Of a DNA stretch of 64,000 nucleotides, positions 34,016 to 45,826 are shown in pieces; the stretch's first letter is position 1, and the number at the start of each line of letters is the position of its first letter. The notes under the pieces are model-generated. The model did not search any database, had not been told where the DNA came from, and saw nothing but the letters and a program-made list of their open reading frames with translations. Source of the stretch: Onchidella celtica (lineage: Eukaryota > Mollusca > Gastropoda > Systellommatophora > Onchidiidae); NCBI GenBank assembly GCA_963931925.1, contig OZ007572.1, positions 23,167,034 through 23,231,033 on the forward strand, read 5' to 3'. The translations under genes and the position numbers were made by a program.

Positions 34016-34023
34016 ATCTGAAG

Positions 34024-34413
34024 TAAACATCCTATCTCTCTGACCAGGCTTATGTGACGCTTACCGGGCGATAAAATTTCAGTTTCGGAAGTCGAAAACA
34101 GTGCCGTACTTTACAAGACACGTCACTGACAGGTCGGAAATAAGCTGTTAAAGTGCTAGCGTTGCGTATTTGAACTTCCCAGTTATTATCAAATATCCAT
34201 TAGGTTTCAGTAGAACTCTACTGCTCAAGGGACTCCGAAAATACTGATCTATCGTAATCGTCACAAACGACAAAGTGCTCGCTACTGGAGAACCTGATAA
34301 TGTTTTAACAACAGTGAAACAACGACGACAACAACAGAAATAAGGGAAGATCTAAGAAAAGACTTTAGTGTGGAAACGGCCACCTTAAAACCTGCTGAAT
34401 CAAATGTATAATA
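34024..34413. other. intron sequence, nothing recognised
   Basis: A (CAA/CGA)n-like patch at 34310-34345 makes a hydrophobic minus-strand ORF (SLISVVVVVVSLLL), which I take as a repeat artefact. Confidence 0.35.
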
Positions 34414-34421
34414 GTGCTCAC

Positions 34422-34786
34422 CACAGACTAATACATTAACCAGACTGGAAACACGAGCTTCGGGCTGTGTCACTTTTTACGGAATTTCCCGAGCGGCGAC
34501 CGTATAACCAACATGGCCGCCGCTCGGGAAATTCCGATTCTAGTTCTATCTGCAGTAGAAATTTCTTTTTATTTGTCAAGATTGGTTGTACATGTATTAA
34601 TTTCTTGGTGCGGAACCGAACTTCCGCGTTCAGTAAGCGCGTCAAAATGGTATCATTCAAAATTGTAGCTATGCTGAAGCGTCGGTCGCTACCGTAAACC
34701 TAAAATGGCGGATGGTTCATGACCTTTCGCTGTTTTGTGACGTCACGCAATGGGATCATCCAGTCTGAGTATTTTATTAGTCTGTG
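34422..34786 (+). mobile_element. 365-bp non-autonomous DNA transposon, copy 2, perfect 8-bp TSD
   Basis: Flanked by GTGCTCAC at 34414-34421 and 34787-34794, a perfect 8-bp target duplication. Termini are CACAGACTAATACATTAACC and ...TTATTAGTCTGTG. The sub-terminal hairpin GGAATTTCCCGAGCGGCG / CGCCGCTCGGGAAATTCC is perfect over 18 bp here, with a 19-base loop. About 93 percent identical to 31285-31648 by eye, so this is a fairly recent family. Confidence 0.93.
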
Positions 34787-34799
34787 GTGCTCACTCAAT

Positions 34800-35985
34800 T
34801 TGATCGACATTATTATTAAAGTAAGCTCCCAAATAAAGTCACCATGAGCGGGCCAGCGCAAAAGGGGTAGGCGTGGGGGAGGGGGTGGGGTGGGCCAGCT
34901 GACATTAACCCGCGATTTTCAAGAGACTTTCTCCCCCCGATAGAGACAAAGAATATTAATAATTATTAAGAAGAGAATCCAGGGGGTACCCACCGTCTGA
35001 ACAAAATTGTTTGCCATTACATGTTTTAAACACAAACTTTCTTGTTCTTTTATTATGTTCTGTAACTTGTAAGTTCATCAAATATACGGATGCATGTACA
35101 TCCCTTACTCATACATAAACCACAGTTATGTTTTTATCACTGGTTACAAAAATATTTTATGAACAGTAGTTTGAAATGAAGCCTACTTTTTCCACTCGCT
35201 CTAGGTCTATTACCAGCTTTGCATGGGCCAGACGGTTTTTTGCTTCTCCTGAAAAGTAGCGATCTTGACATACAACAATGTTCCTGGACGGCGACGACAT
35301 TGTCTGATCTTTCACGGGATAATATGCTTCACCCATGTTACCATGCAATTGTGTAGCATGGGCGGGGCCACAATTCCACAGAGTTGCAATGGGCGCCTAG
35401 ATAGCCTTGCTCCTCCTTCCCTACCAATCTCGTCTGGGTAACCTAGCAATACTGCCAGTTGAGAGAGATTTCAATGTCGATATCAGTAGGCCTACTGTTA
35501 CTGAAGCATTTACACAAATTTTGGCAATTTTAAACAGACGTGAGTATACTAGCATTACATGCGTTTTTACTTTAATTACATCAGTGTTTTCTTAAAATAC
35601 AGTACATGTACTTTTTGGGGGTCTTTGTGTGTGTGTGTGTGGAGGGGGGGTGTAGGAGGTTCAATACCGGACTGGTGAAGGGGCTCAGGGAATGCTAATG
35701 GTCCACGAGTTCAAGTCTTGTCTTGCACCCGGGCGCTGGCGACCCACGCTACGCCACTGTGACCATGAAAGTCAACAAGTTAATCAAATTTAATGTTATT
35801 GTAGAAACGGCAGGTCCAGTTGCCTGCGCACCTGCGCCAGTCTGTTCAGTTCAACCAGTCCCTAATGACAAACTCATTAACAGGAAAAACAATGTGTCTG
35901 TTATGTGAGTGCGTGTCTGTATAAAATCATATCCTTACAGTATGGATCTCATTCACTTTCTTCTCATCCATTCACTACTATTACA
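34800..35985. other. intron sequence, no gene supported
   Basis: It contains a (GT)n near 35625 and a SINE-like B-box relic, GAGTTCAAGTCTTG, near 35708. The 63-codon minus ORF at 35157-35348 has an acceptor-like CTACTTTTCAG inside but no matching donor or domain. Confidence 0.35.
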
Positions 35986-35989
35986 GTAA

Positions 35990-36300
35990 GATTGTTTACG
36001 TTGATTGACAGAAAGATAAGATGAGAAAAGATAAGAATCACTTTGCAGACCTATGAGGAAAATTCACTTTCATACAGCTTTTAACAGCACATGATACACG
36101 GTACACACATCTAACGCACCATTACGTAAACATATCAGAACTTAATAACAGGCTTATTACATGAAGTAACATGGCATAGAACTTAGTAAAATATGGCACA
36201 CATCTAGCTATTCACAGAAAGACAACGTGTGTATGGAAGAGTGCATGTCTGTATAAAAAAAAAGATCCTCAGCAATTTCATTCATTTCTTCCTCAGGTAT
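35990..36300 (-). mobile_element. LINE 3' end fragment, minus orientation
   Basis: On the minus strand CATAGGTCTGCAAAGTGATT, then CTTATCTTTTCTCATCTTATC resembles a LINE 3' tail ending in a TCTTATC microsatellite. About 75-bp direct repeats (around 35880-35965 and 36214-36296, sharing GTGTCTGTATAAAA) flank it, longer than an ordinary LINE target duplication, so two overlapping copies are possible. Confidence 0.45.
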
Positions 36301-36527
36301 TCATTTGGTATGAAACTCATTAAAAATCCATGAATAAAATAGAAAAAACCTAATGCAAAATAACGATGGCTTTCAATCCTTTTTGAAATACGGAGGGATT
36401 TCTTTAAAATTAGAATCGAACGTTGTTTTTTCAGCAAATATCGCAACAACAGCATCAACAAGATGAAGAACGACGATGGCAGCAGAAAAAACTGCTGCAG
36501 TGGATCATTCTTAACCAGGGCGTATCC

Positions 36528-36700
36528 ACGAAAAATAACGCCTTTTGGCAAGCATGGAAATTGCACCCTTGTCCAAACATCTGACACTTTTCTGTTAGAT
36601 GTCTTTACCATAACGTCAGTTTTAAATACAAGTCAAGCTTGATGATCTTTTAATTAACAGATGAAAATTATAAATCCACCTACTTTACATCTGAAGAAAA
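36528..36700 (+). repeat. dispersed repeat family B, copy 3
   Basis: It aligns with 1994-2095 and, after a deletion, with 2325-2345 and 2500-2535 (ATCTTTTAATTAAC, ATGAAAATTA, CTGAAGAAAATT). Confidence 0.6.
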
Positions 36701-36721
36701 TTATTTCTTCACAATGGCAGG

Positions 36722-36862
36722 TCCTCGGGGCCGTCTTGAACAACAATGTGGGACCCTGAGCAAAGCAATAGTCTCCTACGCGACTACTCAGAACTTTGCT
36801 TGCGTGGGGCCCCCTAAACCCTTGGGGCCTCCAGGCAACTGCCCAGTGTGCCAATGCGTTAA
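36722..36862 (+). repeat. GGGGCCCCCTAAAC-type element fragment
   Basis: CCTGAGCAAAGCAATAG, GTGGGGCCCCCTAAAC, CTTGGGGCC and GGCAACTGCCCAGTGTG match the reverse complement of 61050-61187. 'GGCCCCTGGGCA' text is typical of a hAT-like family common in animal genomes. The ORFs here are not genes. Confidence 0.65.
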
Positions 36863-37437
36863 AACAGCTCTGGATGGCCCATTTGACTTCAACCAACAGA
36901 AAATGCTCGCAGAGTAGCGCTCGCTCCCTCCCCTCTTTCCAAGTTGTGCTCAGGGCCTCTGACATGTCTGCCACACCCAAGATGCGCCTCCGGCCATTAA
37001 GAACGTCTGATCCTTGTTGTCGTAAATTTCACGTTGATAATGCTGAAGCTGCCGCTAATAGAGTCTTTTCGCTCTTACAGCACATTTTTATAAATGCCAT
37101 TTTGGCAACCCCGACATTGACAAATAAACATTTATTTACCCTTCATCTTCTCGGACGTTCAACCTATTAAAATCAGGACGAAGTTTTGCTCATGTCTCCC
37201 CAGATTTGTACGGCTTGCAAAATGCAAAATTTAAATTCAAGTCAACAGTCGTTATCAAGGATTTCTCTTGACAAATAACGCCGCGCCATGTTTTCACATT
37301 TTTTTTTTTTATAGATTATAATATATATTTTCATTTTTTGTTAGCTTGCCTTTCAGGAAGTTTTCGAGTTACAAAATGTTAGTTTTTGAGTTATTTATTT
37401 CTGATTCCGAACTAGTGGATGTCATCTATCGATTCAA
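36863..37437. other. intron sequence, nothing recognised
   Basis: AT-rich with a T-run near 37305. No repeat partner or exon was seen. Confidence 0.35.
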
Positions 37438-37525
37438 TTGTTATTAATAATAATAATAATAATGTATAGCATTTATATAGCGCATATCCATTTAAAATGC
37501 TCTATGCGCTTTACAGAAACAACAT
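37438..37525 (+). repeat. GCGCTTTACA-type dispersed element with (AAT)n head
   Basis: Reverse complement of 23155-23255: (AAT)n, TGTATAGCATTTATATAGCG, TTTAAAATGCTCTATGCGC, TTTACAG. A short CT tract follows at 37580-37620, then the short tandem repeat CAGTTCACAACTCA at about 37645-37720. Confidence 0.75.
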
Positions 37526-38189
37526 GTCAACCACAGAGCAGAATGGAGCGCCTGCGAAGCGCTCAACACACTGCACTGCTTCTTTCTCTCTCCCTGTCTC
37601 GCTCACTCTCTCTCTATCTCAGAGCAAATTGTAACGCAGCCTGTTAGGCGCAGTTCACAACTCACAACAGTTCACAACTCACAGCAGTTCACAACTCACA
37701 TCAGTTCACACAACACACAACTCAAATAATATTTGAATATTTATTAATAACAATATATATTTAATAATGAATAATAAATGGCGGGGGGGGGGGATGATAT
37801 GGATAAATTTTAATCTATTAATTTCAATTTTCAATTTGACTTCATGTATTTTTAAGGGATTACAGTGCGTTCACCAATGTAAGGTTTTACAATTTCTTTA
37901 ATATCTCTGGCTTGCCTTGATCAATCAAATTTTGCAAAGCCTCCTGTTTCAATTTGGTAGTTTGAAAATATGTTTGTGTTTGCGACTCCATACCTGATTA
38001 GAAAAATATATTTTCTTGTAAAAGGGTTTTACTTATAAATTTCCACATATTAAATAAACTTTGAAAAATAGTATCCTGCTAAAGCAAACCAAAAAAAAAA
38101 AACCCTGCATGCAAAGTTTCAGCGAGTTTAATCCATCTGTTTTAAAAGATTATTGCCAATTCAGTTGCGCCACGAATTTTGACACACAC

Positions 38190-38525
38190 CAGCGAGTATG
38201 TATGTATAGGTAAGAGAGGTTTCACTATTGGTCGATTTGCACTGCAAGACAAAGGAGGCTCCACGAAACCACTGTTAGCATGGAGTGGAAAGTAGGTCGC
38301 TGCGGTAAACAATACCCGTATGTGCATTTCCACCGGGCGTAAGAGCTTACAAGTTACAAGCGGCTCTAAATAGTTTCAATCAGCCCAAAAACATGAACAA
38401 ACCACATTAAACAGATATGCACAGTATCTCGGGTGAAGGCGGTCTCTTTCAATTCTTCAATTTCTTGTTTATCGCAGAGACCTAGTTTCGCGATTTGGCG
38501 GAAGTGACATCTCTCATTACATCTG
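38190..38525 (+). repeat. 330-bp dispersed repeat, copy 2
   Basis: Direct partner of 22706-23035. Confidence 0.85.
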
Positions 38526-38859
38526 ATCTATACTCTCTGCATACACCAAAACAATGATTGCCACACACAGGCATCTTGGTCATGCAAATTTGGAATGACA
38601 GGCATTTGGAATTTAATCGGCGTTGGTATTGTTACATTTTATACTATTGTATGGGCAAGTAAATATAGAAGTTTATTTCACTTGCAGCGTAATCTGAAAC
38701 TTTCTGGTATCGGTTCCTGTCACTGTAGTCGTGATGTTTATCGTTTCTCCGGAAAGAAATGGAAACCAGTAAATATGAAGATGTGGACAGGCCATTAGCT
38801 GATCCATTGTTCAGATGGTAATATAAGAATATTTGTTGTGTTTTACTGACAAAGAACGG

Positions 38860-39089
38860 GGGGAGGGAGTGGAGAGAAAGAGACAGACAGACAGACAGAG
38901 AAGGCAGAGTCAGAGAGAGCGAGAAAGAAGAAGAAGGAAAGAGAGAGAAAGAGCAAAAGAGGAAAGAAAGAGAGAGAGGAGGGAGAGAAAAAGAAAGAAA
39001 GATATAGAGAAAGAGAGTTAAAGAAAAAATAAAAAGAGAGAAAGAAAGAAGGAAAGAGAGAAAGAGGAGGAGGAGGAGGAGGGAGAGGG

Positions 39090-39129
<40 letters not shown>

Positions 39130-39186
39130 AAAGAGAAAGAAGGAGAAAGACAAACACAAACACACACACACACACACAGTGAGAGA

Positions 39187-39240
<54 letters not shown>
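38860..39240. repeat. (GA)n-rich purine tract
   Basis: GAGA runs, GAAAGA and AGGAGG text and an (AC)n patch near 39155-39178, ending in pure (GA)n at 39190-39241. The minus ORFs of 177 and 186 codons are Ser/Leu/Phe simple-repeat translations. Confidence 0.93.
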
Positions 39241-39246
<6 letters not shown>

Positions 39247-40366
39247 GTAATTTAATATTCCTTTTGATATAAAACCATTTACTGTATTGGAATCTGAAAC
39301 AACAGTTACAGCCTATATATGATTTGAAAGCGTGAGATATCTGATGAAACAATATTGCAAACAGGAAAATGAATGTATTGCAACGTTTAGCCCACCAGCG
39401 CACATATCATATTATAAAAGAAGCCAAGGCCTCCAGTCTGCCAACCCTTGATAATCAGTGCAAAAGAACAATAGAAACGGCGAGAAGAGAGATAGCAGTG
39501 CACTCACACAGTGAGAAACTTAACATAATTAAAGTATTGGCAAAATGGATAAGACATCTGCACAAAAAACCAAAAAACCAGCGATACGGGTTCAAACCCA
39601 AAGAAGAGCCTGGCGGCGAAAAAAAAAAGAGAAAGAAAAAAAGGTTGCTGACGAATGCCAAGAGTCATGAACTCGGTGTGACCGGGGTTCTAGGACATGT
39701 CAGGAAGTTCAAGGCCGAAACATCTAATGAAAGAATCCACTCTTCCTCTGAAGATTGTCTTCTGGCTCGCTCCACCTGAGGAGTTTCTAACCATCATAAT
39801 AATGATAAAATAGGAACTGTATATAATTGTCAGATGCACGCTGAACTGGTCGAGTTTGCATCAAGCTATCCTTGTAGATTTTTTCGGGTTGGGAGGGCAA
39901 CATTTCGTTTTGTCACTATAGAATGACAAGATTCTAGCTCCACTTTTTGGCTGAACTGAGTTATACACTACACACTACTTCTACAGGCCTTCTCCAATGT
40001 GTATCAAAGTACGAGTAAACGGATTCGGCGTGTAATTTGTAAGCATTACTAAAAGGAAAAAAAGCTGTATCGCTAAAAGCTATGAGCACAATGAAACTTT
40101 TATCGTCAATTTTTCAAAAGTTAATGGAAGAGAGTTAAATCCTTGTCCCTCTGCAGGGATGATTTGCGATCTCAAATGAAACAAAACAAGCAAACAAGTG
40201 AAACATTCGATGTTCACATGAGAATCTAGAAGCTTTGGCCTCTGTGCAATATTCTGTTTACATTTATCCACGTCAAAATATTATCTAAATTAATATCTCG
40301 AGAGGTTGAAATGAGCGGAAAGAAGCCAATGAATATAAATCGAGGCAAAATTGGTAATCTATCATG
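39241..40366. other. intron sequence with one unexplained plus ORF
   Basis: An ORF at 39369-39779 (136 codons, Lys/Arg-rich, starts MNVLQRLAHQRTYHI) is complete from ATG to stop, but I recognise no domain and see no promoter, splice or repeat context. It is reported here and not called as a gene. Confidence 0.25.
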
Positions 40367-40710
40367 GGGGACAAGGTGGTCTAGAGGGAAGGTACTCGTC
40401 TCTCATTCCGAAGGTACCGGGTTCGAATCCCGGTCGGTGCAGGCATGTTGGACTTTTTCTCATATTTTCCTGTCCCTGACCCTGTGGTAGGATCGAGAAC
40501 CTAGACTTCTCGGATAAGGTCAATAAAAATTCGGAGGCCTGTGTGCACGTTGTGCAGGTTAAAGATACCCTGGCAACTGGAAATCGTGAAGAGAGGACCG
40601 TACAAGGCCGCTGCCTGAGCAAAATTCTAAAAGACCAATCTCTACCACAACGAGAAAACTAAAAGAAGAAAAAGTGTGGTGTAAATGCCAAGGGCAACGA
40701 AACTCCGAAA
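40367..40710 (+). repeat. tRNA-derived SINE, family 1, copy 3 (near full length)
   Basis: TGGTCTAGAGG (A box) and GGGTTCGAATCCCGG (perfect B box) lie in a tRNA-like head. The body (CCTGTGGTAGGATCGAGAAC, GTGCACGTTGTGCAGG, AAAGATACCCTGGCAACTGG) and a tail ending near GTGTGGTGTAAATGCCAAGG follow. This is the best-preserved promoter of the four copies. Confidence 0.9.
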
Positions 40711-41264
40711 ATAAAGAGCTCAACAAATCTATCGCTTTAAAAATAAAAAATATATATTCATGAGGAGGAAGGGAAAAAAATCTGAATCACTTTCTTTACC
40801 AGAGTTAACAGTTACGATATTTAAGAATAGTAGATTTAACCTTTAGTTTTCAGAATTTAACCCCCTACCTTTAATACAACCTTTGGGCTGTCAAGGGCTA
40901 CAAGCATTATCAAATATCTCAATTTGTTTTTCTTTAAAAAGTAGACTTGCGATATTTTATCATGCGACTCTCGATTTATCTACGGCCAAGTATTATTGAA
41001 AGGTCAAGAGAAGTCGAAATGAACGTAAAGGGGCCAGTTAGCATAAAAAGGCCTGGCAATATCGTGCCATGTAAATGTAATAAATATAATGTAATAAATA
41101 CAGACGTGGAAACAAATGACCAAAAAAACAGAAAAAACATGAACTAATCACGACTTTGGAAACGAGGAAAAATACAAAACCAACAAAAAACATTTTAAAT
41201 AAATGTATCTGTGAGAGACACAATCTTATTTTTTTAAAAATAGTGGCGGGAGTACTTCACTGTG
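40711..41264. other. intron sequence, nothing recognised
   Basis: AT-rich. No exon or repeat partner was found. Confidence 0.35.
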
Positions 41265-41669
41265 TGTGATTTTGGCCCTTTTTTTTTACTCGGCGCTACA
41301 ACTTAAATTACACCTTCAAAAATTCTATAATTAATTTTCTTAAGTGTCAACTAATCCAGCCCAATCACTTTTGTATCGTCCAATTGTGTTGATTCAAGTT
41401 TCATGTATTTTTAAATAAAAAGTTGTAAAAATGTAAAATACAATGAGCTTTGTTTTGGGTACTGGTAGTAAGCCCATCGCATGAGAGACGATATTAACAC
41501 GCGTTCAATTCCTTGCGCGCAATTTCCCTACAAGATACGAGTGCGCAATGCTCTGATGCTCAGGGAATCTGTAGTAAGACCAGAATATGGGAAGCTTTCT
41601 AGACCAAAAAAGAGAGAGAGAGAGATAGACCGGTGGCTTCACAGACGTATGCCAGGTACATCATCCAGT
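41265..41669 (-). repeat. ACTAGATGA-type dispersed element, copy 4 (inverted)
   Basis: Reverse complement of 6377-6793 over about 405 bp, including GGTCTAGAAAGCTTCCCATA and TACAACTTTTTATTTAAAAA. The head reads ACTGGATGATGTACCTGGCA on the minus strand. Confidence 0.8.
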
Positions 41670-42179
41670 CTTAGAAATAAACAAAATCGATGAAAATCCA
41701 GTCAACAGATGTGTTAAAATGTATTAACCGGACATTGAACTCCCCACAAAACTACTCTGATTTAGGTAAATGACCGACATTATGTTGATCATAACGGTTT
41801 CACGCAAATGAATCGACCAACACAAGATACCAGCGTCACAAAGCACTCGACCCTTCCATTAGTTTCTATTCTCACCCCAGTTTGAAAATTGACCCGCCTA
41901 GCTCTGATTGGCTTAAAATCAAAAGCGGAGATCACATGTGGTATTTCCAATGAAACCAGAATAAACACACAATAGTAAATATGACAACAACAACACAACA
42001 ATAATAATAAAAGATCAATCTAGTATTTAATTACTATTATTACTATCATTATTTAGTTATTTTCTTATTTACATAAATTCATTTATTCATTTCATTTTGA
42101 AACTTGTGTTGAGGGATAATATTATTTATTTAGTATGTAAGTAAAGACTGACATAGAAAATAAGCCAAAATGAAAAAAA

Positions 42180-43265
42180 AAAAGTTTTTTGTGTCTTAAA
42201 AAAAATTCCACTTCATAAACTGCTAGGACAGTCTTTATTTTAATGCTCACAGTCAAATATTTATATACATTAAATTTTCCCCTTGACCTCCTCGTATGAG
42301 ATATATATTAAAAAAAAAAAAACACATCTTAAACTGCTAGATGTTGAAGGCGTTTGATCCAGGATTGTCTTTGTTTTAATGTTGAGTCAAATCTATGGTT
42401 TCTGCTTGACCTGAGTTACTATCTACTCCCCGTTTAAGATATATAATATATGTAAAGAAAAAGCCAGGTCTTAAATTGCCAGAGGTCGAAAGCCCTTGGT
42501 ACAGGACAGTTTCTACTTTAATGATAGGTCAAATTTATGTTTTTCCGCTTGACCTGAGATACTATTTCCGAATTCCCGATAAGATGTAAATAAAACACCA
42601 AAATAAACAAAAAAATAAAGAAACGCCACGTCTTAAACTGCTAAACGTTAAAGGCCCTTGATATAGAACCGTTTTCACTTCAATGTTTGGTCAAATTTAT
42701 ATTTTCTCTGCCTAGTTACGGAAAAACACCTTATATTTATGCCAGTTCTCTACTTTTTAACATCATTTTATAGAATCAAATGTGCTCAGTCCCCCCCTAT
42801 CTGAGTTATAATTTTGCGCGACTGATAGTTCCTATTGGTCAGTAATACAAATGGACAAAAGAATAAAGTAGGGCACAACGGGGAAAGATTTCTCTGTCTC
42901 CTGCTAAACTTTCTTTTTGATACATACGGTCTTTTTTCGTAACACGACAGATCTACTTTCCTTATAAGATATGGAAAAAAAAAAAAAAACACCAACAACT
43001 GCACATGTTGAAGGTCTTTGACATAGAATTGTCTTTATTTTAATGTTAAGTCAAATATATTGTTTCCCCTTGACCCGAGTTACTATCTATTCCCAGTATA
43101 AGATACATATAATATATACATGTATATTATATATTTAAAAAAAGTCTTAAACTGCTAGACGTTGAAAGCCCCTGGACATAAAACAGTCTTTACTTTAATG
43201 TTTGTTTAAATCTATATTCTTCCCTACACCAGTGTTACCATCTACTTCCTGTTGTAAGACGTAGC
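42180..43265. repeat. degenerate ~150-bp tandem array, about six units
   Basis: CTTAAACTGCTAGACGTTGA and ACAGTCTTTACTTTAATG...GGTCAAAT recur at about 42211, 42328, 42470, 42632, 42992 and 43146. Each unit ends in TTGACCTGAGTTACTATCTA, then TCCCCGTATAAGAT and an A-run. The stretch 42720-42985 is too diverged to align. Confidence 0.85.
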
Positions 43266-43344
43266 ACTCCTACTAGACCGTCATTTGGCGGAAGGCCGTG
43301 CGGAGACAGAACACTAAGAAAAATAGGAGCAGAACTGGCGAAAT

Positions 43345-43555
43345 CGGGTTTGAGGTGAGATTTTATACCTCTTAAAAAATCAAAATAAAATATTTCTAAG
43401 ACGATTTCAAGCAAAATATTTTAACTGAAAGCAGAAAAATGGCTAATCTTCCATTTTACATGTAAATCGCAAGTCCAATAGAAAATTTGTCCCCTTTGGA
43501 GTGGTTTTCTCAGGAATCTGTTCTTTCATCTTAAGCCCGATTCCGCCATATCCAG
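43345..43555 (-). repeat. dispersed repeat, inverted partner of 23545-23805
   Basis: See 23545-23805. It is followed closely by a SINE in the same orientation. Confidence 0.75.
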
Positions 43556-43594
43556 TCATAAACAAACAGAAAAAAACGCTGAGGGGTCTAGAAG

Positions 43595-43772
43595 TGTCGG
43601 TGCCCAGCTTGTGGTCAGAAAAAGCGGAAGTGAAAGAAAGAAGAAAAACCAGTGACTTTAAGCGGGGGTGCGAACCCGCCACCTCTGCTACGGCACCAAC
43701 CGCCTTTCCAGGAAGAAGAAAATCCAATTCGCCTACCTTTCTGCCACTCCGCCTCTCCAACAGAAAGAGACG
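43595..43772 (-). repeat. tRNA-derived SINE, family 2 (Leu/Ser-like head), copy 2
   Basis: The minus strand has GGCGGAGTGGCAGAAAGGTA, a long variable insert, and GGTGGCGGGTTCGCACCC (B box). It matches 18700-18870. The 144- and 105-codon ORFs across it are artefacts. Confidence 0.75.
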
Positions 43773-43779
43773 CTTGCAG

Positions 43780-44269
43780 CCGAACTATCAAGAGATGTCT
43801 CTTGGGTATTCAGGGGCTTGGCCCATGGGAAGAGAAGTTCTTTTTTTTCTTTTCTCATACCGGAGGATTACAATTAAGATAGACTTAGGACATCCTGGTC
43901 TCTGTGTGCTTTACAGTAAAAGTTGTTCTTTCTGATTCCCAATCCAAATACATAAAAAACGGGGATCGTCGGGAAAACACGTGTAAAGGTTAAAAACGTC
44001 AAGGTATGTTAGTTTTTTGTTTGTGTTTTATCATAAAAACACCCAGATGGATGTATTGTGGGGAATGTATTATGTTTAATCGCCTTCTGACCTTTCGGTT
44101 GAACTTTGTTTCTTACTTACTTAAATGTTGTATACTTGATCGTGCGTTTTCGTCAGACCTGTCTGTAATTTAGCAGTCGGCCCGGTACACAGGATAAAAA
44201 TAATGCCAAAAATGCCAGGATAAAGATGTGACAAGTAAGTGGTAAAGTGGTTGACCTTTGGCAGCCTAA
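43780..44269. other. intron sequence, nothing recognised
   Basis: No repeat partner or exon was seen. Confidence 0.35.
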
Positions 44270-44600
44270 TAGCGGATGTTGTTACAAATACGTAAGTCCG
44301 CCAAGTTTTTTTGTGGTAGGAGTACGTATTTTAAACCCTTTTGTGACTCCAGAGCTAGAGAGCTCCTCCCGAATTGCTCCTTGACAACAGCCTTGATTAA
44401 TTATGATGACTTATTCTTTCATATATTCTTTTTGTTTTCTTTCTGTTTTTTGGTTGAAAGGGTAGGGGACAGGTTTGATAAGATAAGATAAGATAAGATT
44501 TAGGACTAAGGATAAGGACAGGGTCATGGATAGGTACATAAACGTAGGCGCCCCTGGCCCAAAACGCTTGGGGTGCATTATTATGTACCTATAACAAAAC
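44270..44600 (+). mobile_element. hAT-like element, interior fragment (copy 5)
   Basis: GTTGTTACAAATACGTAAGTCC, GTGACTCCAGAGCTAGA, CTCCT...AACAGCCTT.ATTAAT and AAACGCTTGGGGTGC align with the interior of 45325-45826. Both termini are missing. A (GATAA)n stretch at 44473-44500 is inserted or expanded. Confidence 0.75.
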
Positions 44601-45324
44601 CGCTTTGGAAATAATAAATCTTTGCGATTCAGTGCCTACTTACAACTGGCGAGTAATAATGAATATAAGCTAAAAAGCCCAGGAAGAACAGGAACAACAA
44701 CAACAACAACGAGAAGGAAGTAAACTAAAACAAACAGCCATGGGTGTACAAGTCAAGGGCGTGGAGGTGGGCAACTGCCCTCCCAAATTCAGGCAAAACA
44801 GTGGGGGAAATTCGAACAAAGCAAGAAGAAGATGAAAAAAAAAAAAAGATAATAATTGAGCTTTTGTCTGTGTAAAATTTCGGGCAAATCAACTCCGCTG
44901 TCTTCCATTATCCAAAGACTTGCCCAAAAACACCGATGTAAACTATGGAAAAGGAAGACTTTACTGTGGATACAGGATGAAAATTCCCAGCGACAGTGTG
45001 AGACAGAAAATAGGCCCTGTTTGGAAAACAAAGAGAAAAGAGCAAAAACGAAAGACAGAATGAAGTCTTTAAAAAAATGAAGTAGATCCAGGGTGTTGCT
45101 GGAAGACAGATGGGGCGGGAGAAGAAGAAGAAAAGAGAGGGAGGGTATGAAATTATGTGACAAGAAGCGGCAAGCACCTCCACCCCCCCCCCCCCTCTCT
45201 CCTTTTCCAACCCTAACAGAGAGTGATCAAAACTGGCCACACCTGGCCTAAGAAATTATCCTACACGTATAACAATTGTGTTATGTTACTTCTGTTATAC
45301 GAGACAGAGTTATTTATTCTAGAC
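44601..45324. other. intron sequence, no gene supported
   Basis: Purine-rich patches near 44825 and 45110. The opposing ORFs of 74 and 124 codons have no recognisable domain. Confidence 0.35.
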
Positions 45325-45826
45325 TAATGGTTCTCAAATTGGGGCGTGGCAACATTAATTTGAGAATGTTGTTCCAAGTGCCTATGTCCACAAAGTTTTT
45401 TGCGCTATGGGGACGTATTTTAAAACCTTTCGTGACTCCAGAGCTAGAAACTCCTCCGGAAAATACTCCTAACAACAGCCTTAATTAATCATTCTTTCAG
45501 ATGTTCTTTTTGTTTTCCTCTTGTTTTTTTTGGCCGAAAGAGAACGAGGCAGGGGTTAGGGATTCGATAAGATTAAGGGTAAGGGATAAGGACGGGATTG
45601 GGGTAGGTATGTAGAGGCACGCGGCCCCAGCGCAAAATGCTTGGGGTGCGTACATCCTTACAACAACAGCCATATTTTAATGGGGCATGCAACTTCAGAA
45701 TGGGGTGCGGGGATGTAATAGCAGTATTGTATAACCAACTTTGTCCAATAAAGGTGGGGTGCACGTTCCTTTTTTGTTGTTTTAAATTGAAATGGGGCAA
45801 GGGACAAAAAAGGTCGAAAAGCGCTG
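45325..45826 (+). mobile_element. non-autonomous hAT-like element, copy 4, TSD preserved
   Basis: Left end TAATGGTTCTCAAATTGGGG, a one- or two-base variant of CAGTGGTTCTCAA. Right end AAGGTCGAAAAGCGCTG. The flanks TTCTAGAC (45317-45324) and TTCCAGAC (45827-45834) agree at seven of eight bases and fit the TCTAGA-like preference of hAT insertions. No transposase is present. Confidence 0.88.

Noticed and set aside
34282..34350. Minus segment SLISVVVVVVSLLL with acceptor, possible transmembrane exon
   Set aside because: It arises from a (CAA/CGA)-type simple repeat, and the donor-like CAG|GTTCTC is weak.
39369..39779. Plus ORF of 136 codons starting MNVLQRLAHQRTYHI
   Set aside because: No domain, repeat or splice evidence. 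Lys/Arg-rich composition next to a purine tract. Inside an intron of the opposite-strand gene.
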